Assembly: GCA_003512955.1 (NCBI GenBank)
Contig: DOTG01000020.1
Span: 1 to 64,000 of the forward strand
DNA length: 64,000 nt
Direction: 5' to 3'
From: Marinilabiliales bacterium
Lineage (GTDB): Bacteria; Bacteroidota; Bacteroidia; Bacteroidales; SZUA-534
Positions 54,397 through 63,111 of the stretch are shown here, piece after piece (position 1 is the first letter of the stretch; every line of letters begins with the position of its first letter). Below the pieces are notes generated by a model that had not been told where the DNA came from, ran no database searches, and saw only the letters and a program-made list of their open reading frames with translations. The translations under genes and the position numbers were made by a program.

Positions 54397-55765
54397 GACC
54401 TTTATGGTTTATCAATTTATATGTTTGAATGGTAAGCAATAGACAAGGTAATAACATTCCAATATTTAGTGATAAAATTACTCCATTAATTCCTAAGCCA
54501 AAATATTTTCCTAATATAACGGCTAGTGGTATGTTTATGACGCTTTGAATAATTGCTATAAATAGTGATAAGGTAATTTTACCCACTCCAGCTAAATAGG
54601 AAGACATAATTGAACTAAAAGTAAAAAAAGCAGTAAATAGGAAGAATTGAAATGAAAGACTATAAGTTACAAAGACTGAATCACCGATCCAAAATTTTAT
54701 AATGTAAGGAGTTAATAACCAAACTATAAATAAAAATAAAACAAATAGTAACCATATTAATACCAAAACTCTGATTGTTTTCCGTATCCATACATAATCA
54801 CCTTTACAATTAGCATCTGTGAATGCTGACCAAAACGGGGTTACAATAATCGTAAAAAATATCTGAAAAGAGGTAAACAACCTATATGCAATATTATAAT
54901 TTGTTACTTCTCCGGGTCCAAATAGCTGTGTTATAACAATATTAGCAGATGAATATATAAAAATCATTGATAATTGTATAATGAAAAATTTCAAGCCTAT
55001 TCCCAGCATGTCTTTCAAGTGCTCAGAATTAAATTCTATTTTATCAGGTTTGTACTTACTTAAGGTTGTTTTAAATAAGAAAATAGTAGTAAAAACAAAA
55101 ACAATAATTGGAGCTAACATGAATACTAATGAAATTGAAAACAAATTAGCAACTCCTAAAAACGATAATAGTAAAATGCCTAATAAGGAAATGATATTGC
55201 CTAAAAATGGTAATAAGTTACTCAACGCAGTTTTTTGCATAGCAAGTAATACCATGTTAATATTTTTGGTCAACAATTGAATCCCAAGAAAAACAAAAAC
55301 ATTCAATACTACTAAATTGAGATTTACATCGGTATTTTTATCAACATTTAATATTTTATACCAGTCAATAAATTGATGTACAATGCTATAAATTACAATA
55401 AAGCCTAATACAATGAAAAACATGGTAATGTAAAAGGTGCTTGTAAGCTTTTTGGCATATGATAAATCATTTATTGCAATAGCTTCAGCATATTTATTTC
55501 GGAATCCATTACCTAATCCAATATCCATAATATTAAACCAAGAAACAATTGAAAATAAAGTAATCCAAACTCCATACAAGTCTTTATTTAACATAGTAAT
55601 TGTTAACGGAACTAAATATAAGGAAACCAAAATATTAGCTCCTTTAATCCCAAACGATCCAAATATGTTTTTTTTTGCTATTATACTTCTGGACTGGCCT
55701 TTCAGAAGTCTATTTTGAAAATCATTATAAATTTTAAAATTCAACATATCAATTATAAACTTCAA
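54377..55765 (-). CDS. Wzx-type flippase (MOP superfamily)
   Basis: A 462-residue membrane protein with about 12-14 helices, opening GSFGIKGANILVSLYLVPLT. The ALLAMQ-type middle helix and the family's hydrophobic pattern are present. It flips the completed lipid-linked repeat to the periplasm for Wzy. The start could also be the internal ATG at 55747, just past the preceding stop; the reported start overlaps that gene by 17 bases. Very AT-rich. It differs from the flippase at 5449, consistent with a different glycan. Confidence 0.87.
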   Translation of the reverse strand: MKFIIDMLNFKIYNDFQNRLLKGQSRSIIAKKNIFGSFGIKGANILVSLYLVPLTITMLNKDLYGVWITLFSIVSWFNIMDIGLGNGFRNKYAEAIAINDLSYAKKLTSTFYITMFFIVLGFIVIYSIVHQFIDWYKILNVDKNTDVNLNLVVLNVFVFLGIQLLTKNINMVLLAMQKTALSNLLPFLGNIISLLGILLLSFLGVANLFSISLVFMLAPIIVFVFTTIFLFKTTLSKYKPDKIEFNSEHLKDMLGIGLKFFIIQLSMIFIYSSANIVITQLFGPGEVTNYNIAYRLFTSFQIFFTIIVTPFWSAFTDANCKGDYVWIRKTIRVLVLIWLLFVLFLFIVWLLTPYIIKFWIGDSVFVTYSLSFQFFLFTAFFTFSSIMSSYLAGVGKITLSLFIAIIQSVINIPLAVILGKYFGLGINGVILSLNIGMLLPCLLLTIQTYKLINHKGHGIWNK

Positions 55766-57026
55766 CTATTTTTTTCCCGCTCATTAAACTCTGATCGCTC
55801 CAAAAATAGTCCCATTCGCCAAAGCGACCAATGGTTTTAATGCCTAGTTGTTCATAATACTGCCGTATAAGGGCCACATTGGCAGCCCGGTGAACATCGA
55901 ATACCACATTGGCAAAAGGTACATGTTTGTAATCTGTTATTTCAATGTCGTTTAATGTGAATAAACCCATTTTTTGCCCATTTTCAACCACATATTCAAT
56001 CAAATTTTGTCCAACAAGGCTGTTGTTTTTGTACTTTGAGTAATAGGTTTCAAACTGAAGGCTGCTTTTTCCTGCCGGAGCATTTTCCGGTGATTTTAAT
56101 GAAGGCGAATAAACTCTTGCTGGTAAGATATCGGTGTCGTAAATATAAAACCACAGGTGTTTGGTTATTTCAGGTCGGTTAAATCCTATTGAAACCAACT
56201 GTCCTGAAGTGTGTAATAATTTATTTGCGGCATCTTTAATGTTTTGAGGAACATCCTTTGTAATTCCAACAAGTTGCGGTAAAGGCATACTCGATATTAA
56301 ATGCTCATAATGCACATTGGTTCCATCATTAAAGTCAATTTTCTTTTGCTTTACGTCAAGTAAAATAGCTTTTTTATTGAGATTAATCTCTAATCCATTT
56401 GCCATAAAAGCTAAAAAGGCTTTATACCCTCCTTTTTTTGGATATCGCATTTCACTGGCATAATAATGGTTTTCGTGGGTTGTTTCAAAGGCTCCTGCCA
56501 ACATCTCATCAAGGGCAATCTCTTTCATCCTCTTACCCACCCAATCGGTTGTCAGTTTTTCGGCATCAATGGTCCAGTATTTATTTGTGTAGGCTATAGG
56601 AAATGTTTGCGCAAAATACTCTCCAAATCCGGCAACTAGCCATTCCTTATAGTTGGCCGGGTTTTCAATTTTTGGGCGGTTAACAAAATCAGTTATAACT
56701 CTTACTTTATCGGGTATGCTTAATGGATGCAGATTAAATTGTGCCGGATGTTTTAACCAAAGGCCTTTGTAATAATTATACGATTCGGGATGATGAGTAT
56801 AATAGTCGGTCGATTTTGAAAACAATTCTTTCACATAATCATTTTGTGTAAATGATAAATGTACAAAATAGTCGAAACGGAAACCCTCAATCTCAAAATG
56901 ATCGCAAAGCCCTCCCCAACGGTTTCGTAATTCATAAATTGTTGCTTTATTACCTGCTAGCTGAGCATGATAAGCTGCTGATATTCCTGAAATTCCTGCT
57001 CCAAGAATTGTAAAACTTCTGCTCAT
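55749..57026 (-). CDS. FAD/NAD(P)-binding mutase- or oxidase-like protein
   Basis: A 425-residue flavoprotein. The dinucleotide motif GAGISGISAAYH at 8-19 is followed by YELRNRWGGLCDHFEIEGFRFD, the FAD-binding pattern of amine oxidase/UDP-galactopyranose mutase relatives. The C-terminal FAD motif FGEWDYFWSDQSLMSG is present. In a polysaccharide locus the likely role is ring contraction or another redox-neutral sugar-nucleotide step, but it is too diverged from true Glf to be sure. It borders the duplicated epimerase fragment at 57051. Confidence 0.7.
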   Translation of the reverse strand: MSRSFTILGAGISGISAAYHAQLAGNKATIYELRNRWGGLCDHFEIEGFRFDYFVHLSFTQNDYVKELFSKSTDYYTHHPESYNYYKGLWLKHPAQFNLHPLSIPDKVRVITDFVNRPKIENPANYKEWLVAGFGEYFAQTFPIAYTNKYWTIDAEKLTTDWVGKRMKEIALDEMLAGAFETTHENHYYASEMRYPKKGGYKAFLAFMANGLEINLNKKAILLDVKQKKIDFNDGTNVHYEHLISSMPLPQLVGITKDVPQNIKDAANKLLHTSGQLVSIGFNRPEITKHLWFYIYDTDILPARVYSPSLKSPENAPAGKSSLQFETYYSKYKNNSLVGQNLIEYVVENGQKMGLFTLNDIEITDYKHVPFANVVFDVHRAANVALIRQYYEQLGIKTIGRFGEWDYFWSDQSLMSGKKIVEVYN

Positions 57027-57050
57027 TTTAATTCAAATATTGATAAGCAA

Positions 57051-57200
57051 TTATAATTGTTTTTGTAACCAGTTTATCATTTTAACCAATCCTTCTCGTG
57101 GTTGAACCTGGGGTTTCCAACCAGTTTGCCGGGTTATTTTGGTATTATCGGCCACAAACACCAACTGGAGGCTTTCGCGAGGGGGTAGTTGTTTGGTTGT
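57051..57200 (-). pseudogene. Duplicated 3' end of the RfbE-type epimerase gene
   Basis: This segment encodes, ending with a stop at 57051-57053, QLPPRESLQLVFVADNTK, then GWKPQVQPREGLVKMINWLQ. It is closely similar to the last 50 residues of the intact epimerase at 58576 (QLPPRESDQLVFVADNTK). Similarity begins near 57195 and no start or N-terminal part is present. It lies immediately downstream of the DUF4143 gene and has no coding role of its own. Confidence 0.85.
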
Positions 57201-57248
57201 TGCTAAATTTTGCAATTTACAATTCTCATGTATTATACCTTTGTTAAA

Positions 57249-58463
57249 TTAATAGCCTTCCATTAATAAAAAATCGGCTATATGTCGGTGTTCAATTCCT
57301 TCAATGTTATCATTCCAATGTTCGTCCATGGTAAGTACATACTTTGGGTAATTATCTTTAATCGACAAAAGGGGTTTATATTCACGCTCAATGGTCGATT
57401 TTTCGGTCATCTTGTAACATACCTGTATATAAATCTTTTTGTTCCCCTGCTCAGCAATAAAATCCACCTCGGCATTATCAAGTTTACCTACATAAACCTG
57501 GTATCCTCTACGTTTTAATTCAAGCATAACAATGTTTTCGAGGATGCCTGAAATTAAACGGCCTTTATAGCCCATAAGGGCGTATAATAAAGATTGGTCA
57601 CCAATAAAATATTTTTCATTTGTTTTGAGGATTTCTTTACCTTTTATATCGAAACGTGGTATCCGATAAATAATAAAAGCTCTCTCCAGTGCATTCAGGT
57701 AGTTGTACACCGTATTTAAATCCAGCTTTCGGTTCTGGCTTTTAAAATAGTCGGCTACATTTTTTGCTGAAAACTTATTCCCAATGTTATCAAAAACGTA
57801 TTTAACCACCCTTTCCAGTAATTCAACATCGCGAATCTTGTTACGTTGCACGACATCGCGTAAAATTACCGATGAGTAAATATCATGTACAATTTGATAT
57901 GCCGATTCACTTGTGTATGTCGAAGTATGGATAGCTGGAAACCCGCCCATGCGTAAAAACAGTTCGAAATTGTTGTAAATAGTTGATTGAGCCTGTTGTT
58001 GTTCAGCCTTAAACATCAACATTTCGTTGAACGATAAGGTGTAAATTAAAAACTCGACATACCTGCCAGCCAAATAGGTAGCTAATTCGCCCGACAACAA
58101 TTTTGAATTTGATCCGGTAATATAAATATCCGCATTAAAATCAACAGCAAAAGAATTTATAGCTTTTTCCCATGCCTCAACTTCCTGTATCTCATCGAGT
58201 AATATATAATACTTACCTTTATTCTGTATTTTATCTTTCACATACGCATATAGTTCTTTCGCCTTCAGAATCTCTGAGTGCTCAAAACTTTCAAAGTTCA
58301 CATAAATGATATTTTTTTCATTAATTCCACGTTTAAGAAGCTCTTCTTTTAGCAATATTAATAACGCCGACTTACCCGAACGCCTGATACCTGATATAAC
58401 CTTGATAAAGGGCTTATCGATAAACTCCTTTAGTTTTTTAAGATATAACTCTCTGTTAATCAT
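57249..58463 (-). CDS. AAA ATPase with DUF4143 domain (second copy)
   Basis: A 404-residue protein. P-loop GIRRSGKSALL (25-35), Walker B YILLDEIQEV, sensor YITGSNSKLL. The DUF4143 region has RRGYQVYVGKLDNAEVDFIAEQ and the nuclease-like IYIQVCYK. It belongs to the same family as the protein at 37965 but is not a close copy. It is transcribed with the polysaccharide genes and interrupts the sugar pathway block. An epimerase 3' fragment follows it and the complete epimerase precedes it, so it looks like an inserted passenger. Confidence 0.9.
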   Translation of the reverse strand: MINRELYLKKLKEFIDKPFIKVISGIRRSGKSALLILLKEELLKRGINEKNIIYVNFESFEHSEILKAKELYAYVKDKIQNKGKYYILLDEIQEVEAWEKAINSFAVDFNADIYITGSNSKLLSGELATYLAGRYVEFLIYTLSFNEMLMFKAEQQQAQSTIYNNFELFLRMGGFPAIHTSTYTSESAYQIVHDIYSSVILRDVVQRNKIRDVELLERVVKYVFDNIGNKFSAKNVADYFKSQNRKLDLNTVYNYLNALERAFIIYRIPRFDIKGKEILKTNEKYFIGDQSLLYALMGYKGRLISGILENIVMLELKRRGYQVYVGKLDNAEVDFIAEQGNKKIYIQVCYKMTEKSTIEREYKPLLSIKDNYPKYVLTMDEHWNDNIEGIEHRHIADFLLMEGY

Positions 58464-58575
58464 TTTATGATTTAAGGATTATAAGCGTAAAAATATAATT
58501 TATTTTTTAGTTTTTATGGCTATAAGCCTAATAATTATATTTTTTCAACTGTTTTTAAGGTTATGCACTGAATTA

Positions 58576-59592
58576 TTAAATGTTTAACCATTCCATCATT
58601 CTAATTAATCCTTCCCTGGCTTGAACCTGAGGTTTCCAGCCGGTTAGCCGGGTTATTTTGGTATTATCGGCAACAAACACCAACTGGTCGCTTTCCCGAG
58701 GGGGTAGCTGTTTATGGTTCATTTTAATACCTAAAATTTCTTCAAGCAAAGTAAAAAGTTCTAATAACGAAAGGCTGTAATCAATTCCTCCCCCAATGTT
58801 AAAAGCCTGGCCTTTTACCTTATCGATGTATTGAACGGCTGCAAAATACAAATCCACCACATCATCGGCATGCAATACATCGCGTACCTGTTTTCCGGTA
58901 CCCGAAATCGTAAAGGGTTCTTTTAATTTTCCGTTTTTAATCTCCAGAGCCTTTTGGCAAAACCAGCCAATCCATCCCTGGTCGTAAGTAGCATGCTGGT
59001 TCCCGCCATACATGGATGAATGCCTGAACACCACGGTTTTAATGCCAAAAATACGGGCATAATCTAATAAATATTGGTCGGCAGCACCTTTCGAACATCC
59101 GTAAGGAGAATGAAAATCGAGTGGAACCTGCTCATTAAACCCATTTGAAAATTCTTTGCAAATGTAACGGGTTGGGGTTTCTTCAAAAGTTAAATACTCA
59201 AAATCGCCATATACCTTGTTGGTCGATGAATATAAAATCATGGCTTTGGGGGCATACTTACGGATGGAATCCAATAAATTATGTGTCCCCAGGGCATTAA
59301 TCTCAAAATCGAGGCGTGGATTGGCAATAGATGTGGTCATGGCCACTTGTCCAGCCAAATGGAACACCACATCGGGTTGTTCAGCTTTAATTACGGTTTC
59401 TACATCGTTTAAATTACGAATGTCGTATGGGTAGTAGGTAAACGAACCCTTGGTTTTCAGCCACTCTAAATTCTGGCTGCTGCCGTAACGAAAAAGGTTA
59501 TCGAACACTACTAATTCATCGCCACGTTTTAAAACTTCGGCGGCCAGATTACTACCCACAAAGCCGCATCCTCCGGTTACTAAGTATTTCAT
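58576..59592 (-). CDS. rfbE: CDP-paratose 2-epimerase-like protein
   Basis: A 338-residue extended SDR starting at 59592 (MKYLVTGGCGFVGSNLAAEV); an ATG five codons upstream exists. The NAD motif TGGCGFVG, then SSTNKVYG and SPYGCSKGAADQYLLDYARIF, with FRHSSMYGG, are the distinctive features of CDP-paratose 2-epimerase (RfbE, CDP-tyvelose synthesis). It inverts C2 of CDP-paratose to give CDP-tyvelose. It follows the reductase and RfbH/RfbG genes as expected. Its 3' end is duplicated at 57051. Confidence 0.82.
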   Translation of the reverse strand: MKYLVTGGCGFVGSNLAAEVLKRGDELVVFDNLFRYGSSQNLEWLKTKGSFTYYPYDIRNLNDVETVIKAEQPDVVFHLAGQVAMTTSIANPRLDFEINALGTHNLLDSIRKYAPKAMILYSSTNKVYGDFEYLTFEETPTRYICKEFSNGFNEQVPLDFHSPYGCSKGAADQYLLDYARIFGIKTVVFRHSSMYGGNQHATYDQGWIGWFCQKALEIKNGKLKEPFTISGTGKQVRDVLHADDVVDLYFAAVQYIDKVKGQAFNIGGGIDYSLSLLELFTLLEEILGIKMNHKQLPPRESDQLVFVADNTKITRLTGWKPQVQAREGLIRMMEWLNI

Positions 59593-59645
59593 GTTTAATT
59601 GATTCAAATTGTTACCTTGTGTTCGCCCAATGATACACCGTGTAA

Positions 59646-60500
59646 CTATTTCATTTTTTCTACAGTTAATTTCAATCCTTCAGTAATGTTAACTTTGGGT
59701 TTCCAGCCTAAGGCAATCATGGCACTGTTATCAACCTCGCTTTTCATTAATTCGTTTGGGCGATAAGGGATTGCTCCAAAGTTTAGTGTGGTTGAACTGC
59801 CGGTTAATGTTTTTAAGGTGAGCATGAGCTCTCTAATCGAAATGAGTTCGGTTGTACTTACTTCAAACTCATTAAAGTTACCCTGCAATCCTTCCAGTTT
59901 ATTTACCACCAGTTTATACGCTTCAATTAAATCGGTAAAGTATACAAAGTTACGCTGAGGCTCACCTTTGGTTAATGCAATTTCTGGCTCATTGGCTAAT
60001 AATCGTTTTGCCATTAAGCTAATAAAATTTGTATCGGGGCATTCGGGGCCGTAAAAATGCTCGAGGGGCATATTAACAATCTTAATCTCATTTTGCCTGT
60101 GTTTGAGCCAGTCGGTAAATTGCTTTTTGGTTAAGGAATAGATGCTGGTATAACGGTCTAAAACAGTATCGGTATTGATAAAATACTCCACCTTGTTTTC
60201 AATGGCTTTTTCTAACAAATTTAGTGGAGCTAATAAGTTTGCCTGCAATAATTGTTGTTTGCTTTCACCATTCCTTCCGTATAGCGTTGCTGCGTAAATG
60301 ATACTATCAATTTTTTGTTCTGCAAACAGTTTATCCAACCCGGCATCATTTGCTTCATAAACCGGAAAGGTCTCGCCCTGCAAGCGGATAAGGTTTTTTG
60401 TGCTGATTTCGAGACCAACAATGTTGTAATCGGGTTTAAAAAGTTTAGCCAGATTACTGCCCAAAAATCCATTTATGCCTGTTATGAGTATAGTTTTCAT
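59646..60500 (-). CDS. NAD(P)-dependent 4-ketoreductase (CDP-paratose/abequose synthase-like)
   Basis: A 284-residue SDR: ILITGINGFLGSNL is the NAD motif, and Tyr/Lys of the active site lie in SIYSLTKKQFTDW. By position next to RfbE it should reduce CDP-4-keto-3,6-dideoxyglucose to CDP-paratose (RfbS) or CDP-abequose (RfbJ). Paratose is the required substrate of RfbE, so RfbS is favoured. The sequence alone does not discriminate. Confidence 0.75.
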   Translation of the reverse strand: MKTILITGINGFLGSNLAKLFKPDYNIVGLEISTKNLIRLQGETFPVYEANDAGLDKLFAEQKIDSIIYAATLYGRNGESKQQLLQANLLAPLNLLEKAIENKVEYFINTDTVLDRYTSIYSLTKKQFTDWLKHRQNEIKIVNMPLEHFYGPECPDTNFISLMAKRLLANEPEIALTKGEPQRNFVYFTDLIEAYKLVVNKLEGLQGNFNEFEVSTTELISIRELMLTLKTLTGSSTTLNFGAIPYRPNELMKSEVDNSAMIALGWKPKVNITEGLKLTVEKMK

Positions 60501-60578
60501 TTATGATTTATTACCACGGATTACACAGATTTTCATAGATCGGTTTTTTACGATTACATTTGTAATCTAAATAGTATT

Positions 60579-61271
60579 TTATTCCCAATCGTCGGTTAAC
60601 ACATTTCTTTCAGACACCCCCCGGGAAATTAAAAAAGCTTTAAAATTCTTTATCATAATTGGCGGACCTGAAATAAAATAGGATGTATCCACTGCATTTT
60701 CATTTAAAATTCTTTCAATATTCAACATCCCTTCAGTGTCCTGGTTCACGATATGTATTATCAAAGTGGGGTTAATTTCCTGGGCCCGAATAAGCTCCTC
60801 TTTATAAAAATGATATGCAGCATTTCGTAGTCCCAGATATAGTACCGGTTTTTCATAAACTGCAAAACCTTCGTGGGTAACTAACGAAAGATAGGGGGTG
60901 ATGCCGGTACCTCCCGCAATAAAAACCGTACCATTTTTAACATGTTCCTGATCAAATAAATCTCCATAAGGCATTTTTAACCAAACAATCGACCCAATAT
61001 GTAGGGTTTTTTCCATTTGTTGGGTAAAAGCACCTTTAACGGCATAGGTAATTCTAATGGTTTCATCATCGGGGTTGCTTTGCATCGAAAAACAACGCGA
61101 TTCTGGCCATTGTCCAGAACCGTCATAGTCTTCATCGAGAGCAATATGCAGAAACTGTCCCGGGGAAAACTTAAATACCCGGTCCTTCGATTTCATTTCC
61201 AGTGTATATACCCCATCACCATGTTGGGTAATGTGGGTAATTTCTGATTGGTGTTTCTTAACAATTGACAT
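60579..61271 (-). CDS. Ferredoxin-reductase-like E3 of 3-deoxygenation, no iron-sulfur domain
   Basis: A 230-residue FNR-family protein. FAD-binding motif ESRCFSMQSNP (RxYS-like), NAD(P)-binding IAGGTGITPYLSL, and C-terminal YFISGPPIMIKNF. The classical CDP-6-deoxy-3,4-glucoseen reductase (AscD/DdhD) has about 330 residues because it carries an N-terminal plant-type [2Fe-2S] domain; this protein begins directly with the FAD domain. It should supply electrons to RfbH, which has its own [2Fe-2S]. Position between RfbH and the ketoreductase supports this. It may need a separate ferredoxin or pass electrons directly. Confidence 0.75.
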   Translation of the reverse strand: MSIVKKHQSEITHITQHGDGVYTLEMKSKDRVFKFSPGQFLHIALDEDYDGSGQWPESRCFSMQSNPDDETIRITYAVKGAFTQQMEKTLHIGSIVWLKMPYGDLFDQEHVKNGTVFIAGGTGITPYLSLVTHEGFAVYEKPVLYLGLRNAAYHFYKEELIRAQEINPTLIIHIVNQDTEGMLNIERILNENAVDTSYFISGPPIMIKNFKAFLISRGVSERNVLTDDWE

Positions 61272-61295
61272 AATTTCATTTTTTTTTCACAGTGC

Positions 61296-61328
61296 TACAC
61301 GGTGTTCTACACAGAGTTACACCGTGTA
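61296..61328. repeat. 10-bp perfect inverted repeat 3' of GxxExxY gene
   Basis: TACACGGTGT (61296-61305) and ACACCGTGTA (61319-61328) form a perfect stem with a 13-base loop, a few bases beyond the GxxExxY stop. The right arm plus flank (TACACCGTGTAAC) recurs at 59634-59646, over the ketoreductase stop. Confidence 0.6.
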
Positions 61329-61332
61329 ACCT

Positions 61333-61704
61333 TCATAAAATAAACCGTTTTATTCCATCTTTTAGACTTTTAACATTGAAATTCAGGAGCAAACCGACCT
61401 TTTTATTTCCAAATCGTAGATGTGTTAACTCTTGTGCGAAATGAACATCATGGAAGTATTCTACAGTTTTTAGTTCTACTACAACAATATTTTCCACCAA
61501 TAAATCCATACGGTAACCACAATCAAGTTTTACCTCCTCATAAACAACCGGAACTGGTTTTTCTTCTTCGACAATCAACCCCTTTTTTCTTAATTCATAA
61601 GCCAAACAAGTTTTGTACGCTGATTCTAGTAGTCCTGGCCCTAGGGCTGTATGCACTTTGTAAGCAGAATCCAGAATTTCGTGGGTTATTTCATTTATAT
61701 CCAT
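61333..61704 (-). CDS. GxxExxY protein
   Basis: A 123-residue protein of the GxxExxY family. The name-giving motif is GLLESAY (24-30). The PD-(D/E)XK-like core is DCGYRMDLLVENIVVVELKTV, followed by FAQELTHLRFGNKKVGLLLNFN. These proteins look like small nuclease-fold proteins and are common as interspersed single genes in Bacteroidota, often beside short repeats; the function is unknown. It is flanked by palindromic repeats on both sides and separates rfbH from its reductase. Confidence 0.9.
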   Translation of the reverse strand: MDINEITHEILDSAYKVHTALGPGLLESAYKTCLAYELRKKGLIVEEEKPVPVVYEEVKLDCGYRMDLLVENIVVVELKTVEYFHDVHFAQELTHLRFGNKKVGLLLNFNVKSLKDGIKRFIL

Positions 61705-61740
61705 ACCTTATTTCACAGTGTTCCTTAGTGAAATACCTTG

Positions 61741-61757
61741 AGTTACTCAGAGTAACT
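61741..61757. repeat. Perfect 17-base palindrome over the rfbH stop
   Basis: AGTTACTC-A-GAGTAACT is an exact palindrome with one central base and includes the rfbH stop codon. Together with a nearby TTTCAC/GTGAAA pair it borders the GxxExxY gene on its 5' side. Confidence 0.55.
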
Positions 61758-63062
61758 TTTTAAAAAATTCTGTAGAACTTCAGCTGCATAACTGAACATT
61801 TCTATAGTTAATCCCGGATAGGTTCCTAAAAAGAAGGTATTGTTCATAATAAAATCCGTTTGAACCAGATGTTCAGCTATTCGCATTTGTTTATTCATAA
61901 ATGCAGGTTGCTTGGTCATGTTACCGGCAAAAAGGTTGCGCGTTTCAATCAGATTGGCATTGAGGTGTCCGGTAATTTCATCCCGGGTAAAAGGGGCATC
62001 GGGCTTTACCGTGACAATAAACGCAAACCACGATGGATCGGATTTAGGTGTAGCTTGTGGTAAAATAAAATAGGCACTATATTTTTCGAAGATGCTATAC
62101 CAGGTTTTAAAATTTTGCTTCCTTCTTTCAGTAAATTCGGGTAGTTTGTCAATCTGGGCTGCACCAATAGCTGCTTGCAAATCGGTCATTTTAAGATTAA
62201 AGCCGATTTCAGAGTACACGTATTTATGGTCAAAACCAAAGGGAAGGTTGCCAAATTTTTGCGAAAAACGTTTCCCACAGGTATTGTTTTCACCACCGGC
62301 ACAATAGCAATCGCGTCCCCAGTCACGGAACGCCCTCACCAGATTTGCCAGTTGGGGGTCGTTGGTACATATAGCTCCGCCTTCGCCCGTAGTAATATGG
62401 TGTGCCGGATAAAACGAAATGGTAGAAAGATGACCAAAAGTACCTGTAAATTTTCCGTTGTATTTGCTTCCAAAGGCATCACAGTTATCTTCAATTACCC
62501 ATAGGTTATTCTTATTGGCCAATTCCATTATGGCATCCACATCGAAAGGGTTACCTAAGGTGTGTGCCAGAAATATACATTTGGTTTTCGGGGTGATGGC
62601 TTTTTGCATCATCGAAATATCAATGTCGTAGGTGGGCAACGTAACATCTACATATACCGGCACCAACCCATACTGAATGATGGGTGTTACTGTTGCCGGG
62701 AAACCTGCTGCTACTGAAATAACCTCATCACCGGGTTTAAGACGACGATCCCCTAATTTTTCGGAAGTTAAAGCTGAAAAAGCAAGCAGGTTGGCCGATG
62801 ACCCCGAATTGGTAAGAAGAACGTGTTCAATACCTAAAAAGTTCGAGATTTTTTCAGCAAATTGCTCCGAAAACCGGCCCTCTGTTAACCAGAAGTCGAG
62901 CGATGCATCAACGGCATTTACAAGTTCTTTCTCATCAAAAACGCGCCCAGCATAATTTAATCGTGACTTACCTGGAGAAAATTCCCTTTTTTCAAATCGT
63001 TCTTTATAAAATTCCCGTGTAAGTTCCTGAATTTGTTTTCTTAATTCTTTTTCTCTACTCAT
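61743..63062 (-). CDS. rfbH: CDP-4-keto-6-deoxyglucose 3-dehydrase (RfbH, E1)
   Basis: A 439-residue PLP-dependent, iron-sulfur enzyme of the DegT/DnrJ fold. The usual catalytic Lys is replaced by His in SFYPAHHITTGEGG (H221), the mark of 3-dehydrases. The [2Fe-2S] motif C-X57-C-X-C-X7-C is exactly met by C194, C252, C254 and C262. It removes the C3 hydroxyl of CDP-4-keto-6-deoxyglucose, needing electrons from E3. Length is normal. It follows rfbG and precedes a GxxExxY gene and E3. Confidence 0.97.
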   Translation of the reverse strand: MSREKELRKQIQELTREFYKERFEKREFSPGKSRLNYAGRVFDEKELVNAVDASLDFWLTEGRFSEQFAEKISNFLGIEHVLLTNSGSSANLLAFSALTSEKLGDRRLKPGDEVISVAAGFPATVTPIIQYGLVPVYVDVTLPTYDIDISMMQKAITPKTKCIFLAHTLGNPFDVDAIMELANKNNLWVIEDNCDAFGSKYNGKFTGTFGHLSTISFYPAHHITTGEGGAICTNDPQLANLVRAFRDWGRDCYCAGGENNTCGKRFSQKFGNLPFGFDHKYVYSEIGFNLKMTDLQAAIGAAQIDKLPEFTERRKQNFKTWYSIFEKYSAYFILPQATPKSDPSWFAFIVTVKPDAPFTRDEITGHLNANLIETRNLFAGNMTKQPAFMNKQMRIAEHLVQTDFIMNNTFFLGTYPGLTIEMFSYAAEVLQNFLKSYSE

Positions 63063-63111
63063 ATTTTAAACTCTGTTATGCTTTGTAAATCCTCAGCGTG
63101 ACTTTGTGTAA

